A stretch of 64,000 nt of DNA from Lampris incognitus. Lineage: Eukaryota; Chordata; Actinopteri; Lampriformes; Lampridae. The DNA lies in NCBI RefSeq assembly GCF_029633865.1, contig NC_079215.1:50822897-50886896 (forward strand), given 5' to 3'. Below the pieces are notes generated by a model, which saw nothing but the letters and a program-made list of their open reading frames with translations, was not told the origin of the DNA and searched no databases. This document shows, one piece after another, positions 25,629-40,000 of this stretch (positions within the stretch are counted from its first letter, which is position 1; every line of letters starts with the position of its first letter). The position numbers were made by a program, and so were the translations under genes.

Positions 25629-28600
25629 CATACCTGTTGGGTGTTGGGCTGCTGCTGCAGGTTTTGCTGTGTTGAAGCAGGCTGCTGTTGGATGGTGAGC
25701 TGCTGAGTTCCTGTATGGGCGGGATTTAGTGCCGTCTGCTGGACCTGATTGGTCAGTGTTGTTGTCTGCTGAACTGACCCCACTTGAGGCAACTGGACAT
25801 TCATTGTGCCACCCGGCTGCTGCAGGAACATCTGTTACCATGGAGACAACAACATTGTCCAGTCCCATTGCTGCGGGTGTGTTTAATCTTCATCACAAGC
25901 TGTCGTGTGTGTGTGTGTGTGTGTGTGTCTGCGCACACGTGCGTACACACACGCGTGTACACACACGCATATATGTTTTAGTGTTAAAATGGAAGTAGAC
26001 AACTTTTCAACTTTTACCCCCCTAGTGTTTCCAAGTGGTATCATTGTTTGCACCACTGTCGCAAAGACAAACGAATCGCTTTCCATTTATTAGCAGCCTG
26101 GCTACTGTCCAAAGCAAGAAACAACCGTAAGAATCCCAATTTGAACTAGAAACCCTCATCTCAGTGCTATGATAAAGGTAGAGTAAAACATCCGGTAGTG
26201 TTAATAAGTTGGCAGGGTGTGTTACTAATGTCAACTGAAAGTTGGTTTGGAACCCTCTCAAGTCCCGGAGCTCCCTCCATCGAGTGAATGCCTGTCCAAA
26301 GTTCACTCTTGTTTTATCTCGTCTTCCATCTTTCTCCCTCTTCGCCTTCTTTCCTTTCTCCATCAACTGGGTTCTTTTTCTTTTGCTGGGTGGTTTCCAC
26401 AGTTACTTCGGTTGTTCCACCATCTGCCATTGCCTAGCCCACTACTGGGTGGTTGACGCACTTCCTGTGCCATAAATCGATTTGCTGGGGAAAAATTGTG
26501 CCCGGTGAAAGACATAATTGCATAGTGAAAGCAAGACTTATAGAGAACCAATCTTATTGCCGATGGTGTCAATATTCTATAGCCATTACACTGTGCAACC
26601 AGCATTTACTTCATAATGATAATTTAAAGAAAAATTGTCTACTTCCACTTAAGCAGAATGCCTTTCCTATGACTACATGTTTATCAAAATATGGGTCAAA
26701 AGTTTGGGTACTTTTTTATTTTTATTTTGATATACTTTATTAATCCCATGGGGAATTATGCTCTGCATTTAACCCATCCTAGCTGTGCAGCTAGGAGCAG
26801 TGGGCAGCCGCCTTGCAGTGCCCGGGGACCAAATCCAGTTCGTCTTGCCATGCCTCAGTCAGGGGCACAGACGAGAATATTAACCCTAACATGCATGTCT
26901 TTTTTGATGGTGAGGGAATCCAGAGCACCTGGAGAAAACCTACCGCAGACACAGAGAGAACGCGCAAACTCCACACAGAGGATGACCTAGGATGACTCCC
27001 AAAGCTGGACATCCCTGGGATTAATACTCAGGACCTTCTTGCTGTGAGGCGACAGCACTAACCACTTGGCCACCGTGCCGCCCATTACACTTGCTGTAAT
27101 TGTGTTTTATTTCAAAAATAACAATATCTAACCCTTTTGAAAACCAAAGACATGAGTCCAGACATGAGAAAATAAAGCAATGTTAATTCTATTCTTAATT
27201 TGTTTTGGGGTTTTTTTTTTCCTCTTAAAAAGAGTGACAAAAAGAACTGATAAGAGTAGCGTTAAAGTACCGGATCGATAAGCAGTATCAGTAAGAGTAG
27301 TAGTGTGATTAAAATCATAACGATACCCATCCCTAGTACTAGAGAGCTTTGTGTATCAACAACTTTTGACCCATGTAGAGGAAAACTATCTATATCAACC
27401 TTTTCAATCGACTTTCAGGGCCTGTCCAGAGTGGTGAACAATCTTGCTATGGACTCTTGATTTTGCCCCTGTGCTTCTACCGCTGGAACTAAGTGCATTC
27501 TTTGACACCATTGATCACTGTAAACTATTAGACAGAATAAATTGTAATTTGGTGTCTCTGGCTTAGCTCTCTCTTGGCTTAAGTCCTACTTATCTGGAAG
27601 AACACAGTGTGTCTGCTATAATATTATCTCGAAAATCTCTGACGTTAAATATGGCGTACCTCAGGACTCAGTTCTTGGCCGTCTACTTTTCTCTCTTTAT
27701 ATTTCACCCCTTGGCCAAAGTATAAACAGTCATGGAATAAATTTCAATTGCTATGCGGATGATACCCAGCTGTATGTGCCTATAAGGGCTGATGATAGTA
27801 CTCAAATGACTAATTTAGACGCCTGCTTAGCTGCTCTGAAAAATTTGATGTCACTAAATTTCCTGCTTTTCAATTCAGATAAAACTGAGATGCTGGTTGT
27901 TGGCCCTGCTAGACACAGTCACTAATTTGATCAAGTAACAATAAAAACTGACAAATCTGATTTCACAAAGTGTGGCAGCCAAAAATCTTGGCGTTGCGTT
28001 TGATCCCAGCCTTTCCTTTGATAAGCACATTGAAGGAATCACCGACTGCCTTTTTTTCTCATTTACGTAACATAGCTAAAATTCAGTCTTTCCTGTCTAT
28101 GGCTGACGCAAAGACTCTAATACAAGCATTTGTTTCATCCAGACTTAATTACTGTAATGTTTTGTTTTCAGGTCTGCCACATGCTAGTACCAAAAGTTTT
28201 CAGATAGTTCAAAATGTTGCAGCTAGAATCCTAACTCTTCTTCTTCTGCCTTATTCCCTGTTTCTCTGGGTTCACAACAGTGGATTATACAGTTTCCACC
28301 GGTACCCTGTGAGGGCACAGCACCAATGGCAGCCTTGACCAACCCGGTATGCAGCCTCGACCGACCCGGTATGGTCTTGTCAATCCGCATACTGAATTGG
28401 CAAAATTTTTACGTCGGATGCCCTTCCTGACACAACCACTAACCCTATGGACAGGGGCACAGGTAAAGCACTGGATGCCATCCCAGCATTCATGGACTTG
28501 CGCCCATGCCTGTCGCAAGCTAGAATCCTAATCAAAACAAGAAAATTTGACCATATTACACTATATAACTGTTCTCTTCTCTCACGTCTTCTCTCTCTCT

Positions 28601-29421
28601 GAATGGTGTCTTCTCCATTCTCTTCTCCTGTATATAGTGGGATATGAATGGTGTGATGTGAGTTTCCCCCATGTACGGGTAGTCTGTGCTCCTCCCCAGG
28701 TCTCCATGGGGATGGTGGCTGCAACCTGGACACTGCTTGGCATCCACCTCAACACATGTTTTATATAGCTTATAAATCCATATAATTTTTTTATCCTGTT
28801 GCAGTGTTATATCCTTATCTCACTCCAATGTGTGACTAATGTTTTTTCTTGCCTCTTCCATGTATGTGAATGGTGTGATGGGAATCTCTCCTGTGCGCAT
28901 GTGTAGTCTGTCCTCCTGCCAGGTCTACATGATGATGGTGGTGGTTGCGTGGGTCAGGTCCTCGGCTGTTCTGGTGGCATCCGGACACTGCTTGGCATCT
29001 GCCTCATCATATTCTTCATATATCTTATAATTCCATTATAATTCTGTCATCCTCTTTCAATGTTGTATTCTGTAAATTGTGTTTTATTCTGTACACACAA
29101 CATCCATTGCACATCTGTCCATCCCTACCAACTTGTATCATTGTTTAACCTCCCTTGCCCACAATTTTTGCTTTTGCTGTTATTGTGTATTTTATATTGT
29201 GTATTGTTGATCCATGTGAGTCGAACCAAGACAAATTCCTTCTATATGGAAACATGATTGGCCAATAAATCTGAATCTTATGTAAGGAAATTCCTGTTGT
29301 ACCTATCCACAGAGAGGAGTCAGTGCCTTGCTCAAAAGAAAACTTCAGAGGAAGCCATTTGCTGTCACAGGATTCCAGAACACATTACACCATTCTGTTG
29401 CCCTGCCTATTCTAGTGTTAT

Positions 29422-29496
<75 letters not shown>

Positions 29497-30514
29497 ATCT
29501 ATCTCTGTGAGGAAAGTTCGAGTTTTTAACCATCAGAGTGAGGACATTTTGGCTGGTCCTCACTTCTTTAAGGGTCTGTTTTAGGCTTGGGACTTGGGCT
29601 TAAGTTTAAAGTTAGAATTAGGATTAGGTTAAAGTTAAGGTCAAGGTTAGGGTTAGGCTTGTAGCTCTGATGGTTAAGGTTAGGGTTAAGGACTAGGGAA
29701 TGAATTTAGTCAATGAGGGGTCCTCACAAAAATCTAAGTACAAACATGTGTGTGTGTGTATGTGTGCGTGCACATGTAGATGCCCTCCCTGTCCTCTTAC
29801 CTGTATGCCTTGACCCTGAACTCTCTGCAGTTGTTCCTGGATGTGTCTGAGCTCTTCCTGCTGCCGCTGGATGTTGGCCTGGATCATCCTGGTCCTCTGC
29901 TCCAGCTGCTCCTTTAAGTGCTGCATGGCGTTCACTTGGGCTGAAAACTCCATCACCGGCTGTGGGGAGGCAGGCAGGGTTTACAAAACAGGTTAGAGGG
30001 AGGGCTCACATTAGGAAAACAATTAGGAGTTTTCAGTATAAATGTTATCCTTTTACTTTCTCAGCAGTCATCCACCGACTTGTAAGATGGACCAACTTCA
30101 CCAGATTCAAGGGTCTGGTATCAATTTCTTTAAGTGGTAATAATTAACAATTCATTCAATGAAATTAATCATAGCTTACTAAGTAGTGACAACTTGGTCT
30201 GCCATTTGCTGTTTTCAGAATAATAATCAACAGACCGACATCTGTATTTTAAAATGCAAACACTTTCAGAAGCACAGGCTTCATGAACTCAGATTGAACT
30301 GAACAATTGTTTTATCATAGTTGGCGATAGATGGTTACAAAATGGATAGTCATATGAAAATGTTCGAGATTAATTCGGTGAGTCTACTTTGACTAACCTG
30401 TTCCATGTCTGTATGCTTTATTCAATACCTGTATGCTGAATAAAACTTATCTGAACAAAGTGTAACCTGTGTAAGGCTAACCTTTCCTCAACAGCAGATA
30501 GAAAAAAATGCAAC

Positions 30515-30587
<73 letters not shown>

Positions 30588-31391
30588 GGGAAAATAATCT
30601 TGAAAGTTTGTGTAACCAAGCAAGCCTGGACTTGCGGAAAGTTTGCAAACAGTGAACTGGAAATCAACCCAGTTGAATAAAACCCAAAATGCCAATGGTG
30701 ACAATACTCAAGTTGGGTAAATAAAATAAGAGAATGATAAAAAATGGCTAAAAAGCAAATAGGTTGTACTAAAGGAATACTACTAGGCACCACTGAGCAT
30801 CACGCAACTAAACCTTGGTTAAAATTGTGAATATTAGTTGGCACCCTCTTTCTTCTTTCCTTAACTCCTAACTCCCTTGCAAGGTGGATAAAAATGGTGA
30901 AGGTAATAATTTTCGTAATAGTAAGAAAATGTTGACCCTAATCCTAATGAGCAAACCAGAAGCCTCGCAGCTTGGGTAAAAAAAACAAAAAACATTTCAT
31001 CTTCCCTCAGTAGAAGCTGCATTTCACTGGCTTGCTTCCTCAACATGTTTGAAACCCATCTCACTTAATGTGTGAAAAGTAAATATACATCCTCACACTA
31101 TAATAAGATTTAAAATCCCATGTCCCATTTGTCAAGCCAGTTAATAAAGTTAAAGCGCCTTGGCACAGCATACAAATTTGATTAGAGAGAGACAGTCATG
31201 GAGGCGGGGCCTGTGGACTGCAAGTTATCCATTGATGCAGAAATAAACACTACCTGCCCCCCCAGGTAACGCCCGAAAAAAAAGAGGACGGACCAAGTCT
31301 GTACCAACTGTCATGAATTCTCACCTGTACATTTGTTTGCAGTTGCTGTGGTTGTTGTTGCTGTGATTGTTGTTGCTGTTGTTGTTGTTGC

Positions 31392-31426
<35 letters not shown>

Positions 31427-33985
31427 GTGCTGCTGCTGCTGTTGTTGTTGTTGTTGTTGTTGTTGTTGCTGCTGCTGCTGTTGTTGTTGGCCAATTAACC
31501 CTGGAGTAACACTCTGGCCAGTAGTCTGAGAGCTCATAGACTACAAACATTGGAGAGAAAAAAAAGGTCAGTGCTTGAGAATAACAGACAGTAGGGCTGC
31601 ACCACCTGCTTTGCATAGTGGATTAATTATGTGGAACGGTAACATCGTTTTGGCCGTTTTACAGTTTGGAACAAGCCGGCTGGGAATCTACCCACTACAA
31701 GCAACATTTTTCACAATTCTTCCCTGGCTGTTGCACCTCCAGCAAAAAAGCTGGCCCAGAATGCATCGAGTGCACTGAGGCGACATCGGCGGAGAGCAAT
31801 ACAAGATTGACCTGGGGCACAGCAGCCCAAAGTACAAAAACCAAGTCCATAAACAAACAATTGTTGCACATCATTTCTTAGGGAGAACACAATACCCAAA
31901 ATCCATATTTTTTCCTTCAACCAACATGAGAAATAATCAAAACAAGACAAAGGTTTGGTCTGATAATGACTCAATGATAGTCACTCATATCGGGTGTAGT
32001 CAGGACAAGTTGAAGATATAACAACGGGTATTTTGAAACAGCAATATTTAAAAGAAATAAATTGATCCACACTAGTATCCACATTCTAGGTCATATTGTA
32101 GGTGCTCATGGTTGGTAAGTGTTGAAGACTTGGAAGAATCACATCATTTACCCTGTAATACTCTCTTTCTGTACTTTATTTTCTGTCTTTACTGTTATGC
32201 GCTGCAATGCAAGCATAAGACGTTGCAAAAGAATAATGTGAAGTAGTAATTTGTCTTTGGAAGGGGGAGGGGGGGATGCGTTTGAGATTATGTTGACAGG
32301 GGGATGATGTTCATATCAGTGGTAAAAGGAGAGTGTATAAACTGCACCCCCTTTTTTACCCCCCCCCACCCATTTAGTGTAGTTATACATTTATCTTTTT
32401 GGGGGGGGGTTCCCCCTTTTCTCCCAATTGTACTTGGCCAATTACCCCACTCTTCTGAGCCATCCCAGACGCTGCTCCACCCCCTCTGCTGATCCGGGTA
32501 GGGCTGCAGACTACCACGTCTCCTCCGATACATGTGGAGTCGCCAGCTGCTTCTTTTCACCAGACAGTGAGGCGTTTCACCAGGGGGATGTAGCACATGG
32601 GAGGCTCACACTATTCCCCCCAGTTCCCCCTCCCCCCTGAACAGGTGTCCCAACCAACCAGAGGAGGCGTTTTGCTGACTGCCCCTCTAAAACGGTACAG
32701 GTTTTCAATGTAATGTATCCTCAAAAGTGCATCATATGCCGTAAACCATTAAGAAACAGACCACATGACATCATTGTTTTCTAATTCTTTCCACTTTGAC
32801 CAATCAAAGTCTCACCTGACTGCTGATAGATGAGCGACGATGTGATGTCATTTCCACAGTGGAGGCCAACGATTGCCGAGGGGGCGTGGCCGTGTCCATG
32901 TGTAGCTTGGAAGCTGTTGCTATTGAAAAAAAAAAATTACCAATGAGTCACGTCTTGACTAAAAATACCCACATACCATATTCACACAAGGCTTAGTCAT
33001 TGCATTCATATTTAATACCATTGTAACGATGATCCCCTCCAGCTGGTAAGGGTGTGTCAGAAAAGACTGAGGTGGTGCACACAACTAATTGTAGTACCGG
33101 GCAATAAAACGATAGATAATTATCTTGAATAAATTTTTCCCCCATTTTAGGCAGCTCCATTACTTTCAATAATCACTAATTGAATTCATCAGCGTGTTGA
33201 GGAATGATAACAGGACAGCTGATCAGTTTTATAACATAATCTCCTTACCATTAATATCTGCATTCCCACTACAAGTGACCATAAAAAACATTTGTGATAC
33301 CAGAGCTTTTATTCGCAACTTCCGTATTCATTTAAAAAAAAAGCTTGATGGAAAAGCAGCTACAGTTACCTACCAGACAAAAGCTGTGAAACCAGAGATG
33401 GCTGACTGTCTCTGTCTTCCTTTTAGCTTGTGAAGTTATCGTTTGAAAAGCACATCTGTGTTTTCCAAACGATAACTGCACAATTTTTTTACACATTTTT
33501 TTACAACATTTGCCACTTTTGTAAATAGGATTTGTAAAAGTATCTAGCATCTGATTTTACATTTAAGATTTTACTCCATCAATTACAGACAACTACAACA
33601 CAAACATCTATTGTGTTTGCTGAAGGAGTAGGTAGCCAAATCTTTTAAACAAAATTTTGTTGTTTTATTAACCTATTATTATTTTAAGATGGCTGCTATG
33701 TAAAAACAAACAAAAAAAGAAGGATAAAAGTACTAAATTAGGGTTAATTGTCTCGAATTTACTCTTCATTGTTCTGCATCAATTGCAGTAATCATGCACA
33801 GATTTGGGACATAACATAATCTGGCATTCAAATTTTCATTCAGGGAGCAAAATTAAACCTTTAAATTTGACAGAAACAGGGATTTTGTAAAAAAAAAAAA
33901 AAACAACTTATGATGCATTATGGGAATGGTAATAACATTTTCAGCCATATAGCCCAGTACTAGCTACATCTGTGCATAAGTGTCT

Positions 33986-34045
<60 letters not shown>

Positions 34046-37000
34046 TTACAGGTGCAGGTGTTGTCAGAGACATGCGAGGAGGACTTGCGGGAGCTGCGTG
34101 AGGAGGTAGAGGGCGTATGGCTGCGGTCAAAGCGCTCCAGCGCCTCCTTCAGGCTGGATGTGTTCAGCTGGGACTCTGAACCAGAGTCCTGGCTCTGAAA
34201 ACATCCAATCAAGGATAAAAAAAATATAAATACAAGATAAACTGCCTCGTTTCCCTAAAACACTTATATTTTTAAAGCAACTTCTTATGGCTAGTGTATT
34301 GTGAGGATGACAAGGAGAATTGTGTGACATTACACAACAAAGGCCTTCAGAGAGAATTCAAACAACTACCTCACAAGAACATGACATGTGCCAAAGCTTG
34401 CTATGTCACTAGGAAACATCATTTCATAGTTGACTTTAACTAGTTAACCTAAGGGGTTAATTTAACTGGGATAACACTCTTATGGAGTGCAAGAGTGAAC
34501 AATTACAGTCCTAAATATTACAATCCTAAACATTCTTCAATCTGTGAGAAAATTCCAAGCATAGTTTAAATTCTGACACAACACCCTCCCTTGAACCCTT
34601 CTTGATGCAGTTATAGATATAAGCTGCTTCCCTTTACTTTAGGTTTGCTCAGTAAACAATATTGATCATCAGGGATTTTCAGATGGTGTCGCAAATAAGA
34701 TGTTAACAGGCAGTATTGACTTGTTGACAGCAGTAAATGGATAATAGATTTGAAAAAAAAACGCTGTCTCCTCCGCCTATTGCATGTGACGTTCATTATT
34801 TCCAAGAGCTATAACAGCTTTATGTTTAAGTTGTCTAAGGGACTGACTGGAAAATAATAATAATTCTATAGCCCCAAACAACCGAGTTTTCATAATTTTC
34901 CATCTGCCTACATATTGTAATTTTCTTGTTTGCTGTGATAATGATTTGACAAATTTCGTACTTTGTCCACAGTAACCTCTGGAGGAGACTCTTCAATGCC
35001 CATCTCTCTGCGCTGTTCTGCCCTCACCTCTGCATAGCTGGAAACACACACACACAAAAAAAAAAAAAGGATTGGTGAGAGAAAAATGATAATTCAGCAC
35101 CAACAGTGGCTAAAAGGAGTCCCACATAGATAGACACAGTAATCTAAGTGGACGTGAGGGACCTATGGTCATCACACAGACTGCTGTCACGTTGTCTGCC
35201 AATATCTAAACAATGCTCAGGATTATAAGGTAACTTCTTGAGGAGCACTTATTGGTAAAAAGGAACAGAAGTTTAAGATCTGGTGACCTTACCTGACAAC
35301 AGTGTGCGTACAAACAATGAACTCAGGCCTGGAGTTCCACTGGTGGTAGGTGATATAGTAGTGGGTTTGGAGCCAGATCCATTGTTGACCCTTAGTCAGG
35401 AAACGGTAATAGCACGACTTCCCTTTACCAAACTGCATCACTGGAAAGGAACATGACAGATTATTATAAAACAACAGCGGCGTTAAATCCAACAACCAGG
35501 CAAAGACGTTTTACAAAGTTGTTTGTTTTAGATGTTTTAGATCCAGATCCATCCATATTTCAAGTCCATGGAAAAATGCATAGGAGTGTAAAAAGACTAC
35601 CTCCAACTACATCCAGCAGTATTTGAGGACAATTTTGCTTTCGAAAAGTAAGAAAAAAAGTTTAACCATCTCTGGTAATACCAAGTTTAGCATAATTCAA
35701 TATCACCATTTCACGTGAGTCCCTGATGACTCTATCCTCCGATGTTATTCTGTTCTGGGATATCATGGCAGTGGTGATTGTGTATATTTTATCTATTTCT
35801 TAAGATGTAAACAGAAGCACTGACAGGGTTGAACACAACATTTCTATCTGGACATGTAAAAATAAATGAATCTTGTTGAAGCCACATCACAGGCTCGGTC
35901 AGGTCCAGCTTTGAGAGGAATAACAGGTTTGGAAGACGCAACATCTGCACCATGCCAGCACAATGAAGTCATTAAATAAACAAAATAAATGCCCCTTGTG
36001 TCATCTAGACAGATGGGCCATGTTTTAATTAATGTATTTTTGCTAGCTGGTATAGCTGATATGAGGTGCACTGTATTTACAATGCCTTAACAATCCAATA
36101 ACAATAATAATAATAACAATAACAACAACAATAATAATAATAATAGCTCAATAATCCGGGTTAAAAAAAAAATCTAAGAAAGTTGAATCAGTTCATCTGG
36201 ACACATTTATTGAGAGAAACGTATCATCACTCATCTAAGTGACCTCTTTAGTCTAAACAGACCTCTTTAGACTGCAGGTATCCCCACCCTTATATACAAT
36301 ACAGTGGCATAACGACCAAAACCAACGACCGGTTTCATACGCAAATAGGTGTGACCATTAACTAGAGTTACAATGGCCATGTGTACTATTCACAGAGGAT
36401 TCGTGAATGTTTGCAATCACAGCATTGTAAGTTGGCGACAGACGTACTCTTAGCCCCCCGGTTCAGGGATGGTCGTTTCCGTTTCACATAAATGGCCACA
36501 GTTTGACTCTCATCATCCACTGGAACACAAATTAGGAGCCATCAGAACGCTGTAACACCGAGCTGACAACATCCCCACCGACACAGTGGCCGGGGAAGGG
36601 GAGAAATCCCACATTAAACAGGCCCTGGTTAAGTGTGGTTATCCTAACCGGGCATTTGTCGAAGCCAGGAAGACGCCCAAACAGTGCACCAGCCAAATCG
36701 AAGAGAGAAGGACAACAGCTTCCAAAGCGTAAACCAGTGGCGATTCTGTATGTGGCGGGAGTGTTGGAAAAGTCGAGATGCGTATTTTCCAAACATCGCG
36801 TCCATTTATTGACAGAAATGTTTCATCACTCATCTAAGTGACCTCTTCAGTCTAAACTGACTGCAGGTATATCAAACTGAGACTCACTGCATCTCAGTTG
36901 CTTTCAAACCCCAAAAAACGCTGCGCCAAAAATAGTTCCACCGCAAGGATCGGGTCCCCCGACACAAACAGAGCAATATAGTGTACACTGTTAAGTGCCA

Positions 37001-40000
37001 GGAGGACTTCTTTTTTTTTTTTCCCTCCCTTTTCTCCCCAATTGTACTTGGCCAATCACCCCACTCTCCGAGCTGTCCCAGTCGCTGCTCCACCCCCTCT
37101 GCCGATCCGGGTAGGGCTGCAGACTACCACATGCCTCCTCTGATACATGTGGAGTCGCCAGCCGCTTCTTTTCACCTGACAGTGAGGAGTTTTGTTAGAG
37201 GGATGAAGGGTCACGCTATCCCCCCCCCCCCCAAACAGGCACCTCAACCAACCAGAAGAGAGGGAGAGGAGGCACTAGTGCAGCGATCAGAACACATACC
37301 CACACCTGGCTTCCCACCCAGAAGACACGGTCAATTTTGTCTGTAGGGATGCTCGACCAAGCCGGAGGTAACACAGGGATTCGAACAGGCGATCCCCGAG
37401 TTGGTAGCCAATGGATTGCCATGCTACTCGGAAGCCCAAGTGCCGAGAGGATTGCTGTGACTTGTACACTGGGGAAACTAAACAGACACTGGCCAAGAGA
37501 ATGGCACAACACAGAAGAGCTAACATGTCAGGCCAGGACTCCGCAGTCTACACCCATCTACAGGCTAGTGACCACTCTATTAAGGATAAGGATGTGCGCA
37601 TCCTCGATAGGGAGGAACACTAGTTTGAATGGGGAGTCAAAGTAGCCATTTATGTGAAGAGGGAACAACCATCCCTGAACCGAGGGGGGTGGGGCTAAGA
37701 GTACATCTGTCATCATCTTACAATGCTGTGATTGCAGCTATTCCCAAATCCTCTATTAACAGTACACATGGCCATTGAAATTCTAGTTTATGGTCACGCC
37801 CTATTTGTATATGAGACTGGTCGTTGTTTTCAGTCGTTATGCAACTGTATTATTTATAAGGGTGGGGATACCTGCAGTCAGTTTAGACTGAGGAGGTCAC
37901 TTAGATGAGTGATGAAACATTTCTCTCAATAAACGTGTCTAGATGAACTGATTCAACCTTCTGACTGTATTTACAATTTACAAATATCCTCCCACAAGTG
38001 ACTGACTTGCTGTCAATCAAACCTGTCAAACAAACATTCCCACACTTCTCAAGAGCACTCCTTGATGTGATGAATTTCAAAATCTAGTCAATGGAAGTAC
38101 TGGTACTGGTAAAAGTGTGTGTGTGGGTTTGTTTTTTTTTTTTATTTGTAGTACATTCATGCGTTTTCCAGACAATTTCGGATAATGTCTGACAACACTT
38201 TGAGGGGTCTGTAAATTTTCAGCCAAAAAAAAAAAAAAAAAGTTTAAACATTTTCACAGGGTTCTTGTATTCATGTAGAGCGATATAATATTTCCAACCA
38301 CTTGAGAGAGTGTATGCATCAGTCAGAGGAGGACTCACGGTGTTCATGACACTTCGCTAGTGTTTCCAAGTCGTCCACATGGTAATAGTCATACCCCGAT
38401 GTTCCCAGAACTTCAAAAGGCAGGTAACCTATGATTGGTGGAGCCCTGACAGGAGGAAATGTTTTTTGTTTTTTTTTAAACCCACGCAGAGGAGAAAAAT
38501 ATAGCAGGTCAAAACGACACAAAACTGGATCTCACAAACCAATAGTAGTGACCTACATCAAGTCTGTAGCGCTTCAACTTTAATTTAAATGTTTACCTAT
38601 CAGTAGACACCAGCATATTTAATAGCACATTAACAAAACGGTTTGTCTGTAAATCCTGCAAGGTCCAACAGGAAGTTGAATGTATGTTTACATATGTACT
38701 TACCTGTGGTCTAGGAAAAGGAACTTCCATTCGAGGCTATGTCTAGATGTGAACTCTTCATTGGGTTCCTCTACTGTGCACATCTCCTGAAGAGTAAGGC
38801 ACACAGAAGAAAACAATGCGTTTACAAACCATTTTATGTCTAAAAGAACAAATGCCAAGCCACCCGAGAGCAGTCTCTTGAAGCCAGATTATTGAGTTAG
38901 TGAGCTAACTTTAGGTTTAAGCCAAGGTTTTTTATTTTTTGGCCAATGTGAGTAAATTCTATGCCGGGTAAAGGGCCATGGCAACAGAAACATGATTTTT
39001 GCTCAAACATCTGTGCATTCACCAGTGTGTGTTCGTTCGCTTGACGCTGATGCACGTAGGCGTTTTTCCTACATACTTGCTCGTAACGCTCAGATGTGCC
39101 AAAGACAGCAGCTATCATGCTTACAAAACCAAAGTTTATACACGAAAAGCCAAAGAAATTTATAAGCATACAAGAAATATGAACCAAACGACAAAGTAGA
39201 GCACCTAAAACTTTGTACATCCATTTTGTTAAACAAAGCTGTAGTGCTGCATTGTTTTGCATCGAGCAATCAATGAATATGGAGAATTCCAGGTTTGCAT
39301 TAAACCGCAATACAAGTTCACATGCTGCATGAGAGGCTGATGAAGTTTCACTCAAAAGTACCAGATATTCATGTGCTACCAATTGGTATGACCCATACAT
39401 GCCTATGGGTCGTATCGGTATGACAAATAGGTCACGTTAGGTGTGCTACTGAGATTTCAAAAGGGCATACATAGCGGGGGGGTTCAGCCCAGTGTATCTC
39501 GACAAGACTCACCCACAACTGCTTGTAATTGGACAAAGGTTAAATTTAGGCAGGAAAGGTTAGGAAGCAAGGGCAAGTGACGGTTGCCAGATAGATGGCT
39601 GACTTGACTGACCAATCCCAGTATTACAAGTGTGTCTTGCCCAAACCTGGGGCAGTGGGAAAAAAACCAAAACAAACATGTATGCACATCTGCGTCTCTG
39701 CAAGCCTTTGCGAGCCATGGTTACCACCCAGAGACAGCTATTTTGCATCAAAGTGCAGACATTTACATGCACCTTTGCAGAAACATGTTTTGGCTCTTAC
39801 ATTAAACAACTTGCCTGACCCACAGCAGTTATGTTCATGATGTTTCAACATAAAAACATCCAAGGATTCAAACATATACAAACAACTCCCTTTTATAAAT
39901 CGATCTCAGGAACTTGCGGGACTTGAGTGCACATATGTGAACAAAGATAAATGCTAGTTTTCCTTTCTAGTCAGTTATTTCTTCATTCTGCATGAATATT

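Noticed and set aside
27230-27400. Second hAT-like end (GATACCCATCCCTAG)
   Set aside because: Only one possible terminus and no partner or target duplication could be found.
29580-29700. Telomeric repeat or chromosome-fusion scar from the TTAGGG-like units
   Set aside because: The units are degenerate and lie inside an element with inverted arms, and a similar element exists at 46.5 kb.
38897-39400. 167-codon minus frame in a clock intron
   Set aside because: No recognisable protein family or splice logic. It lies between two well-defined clock exons and looks like chance.
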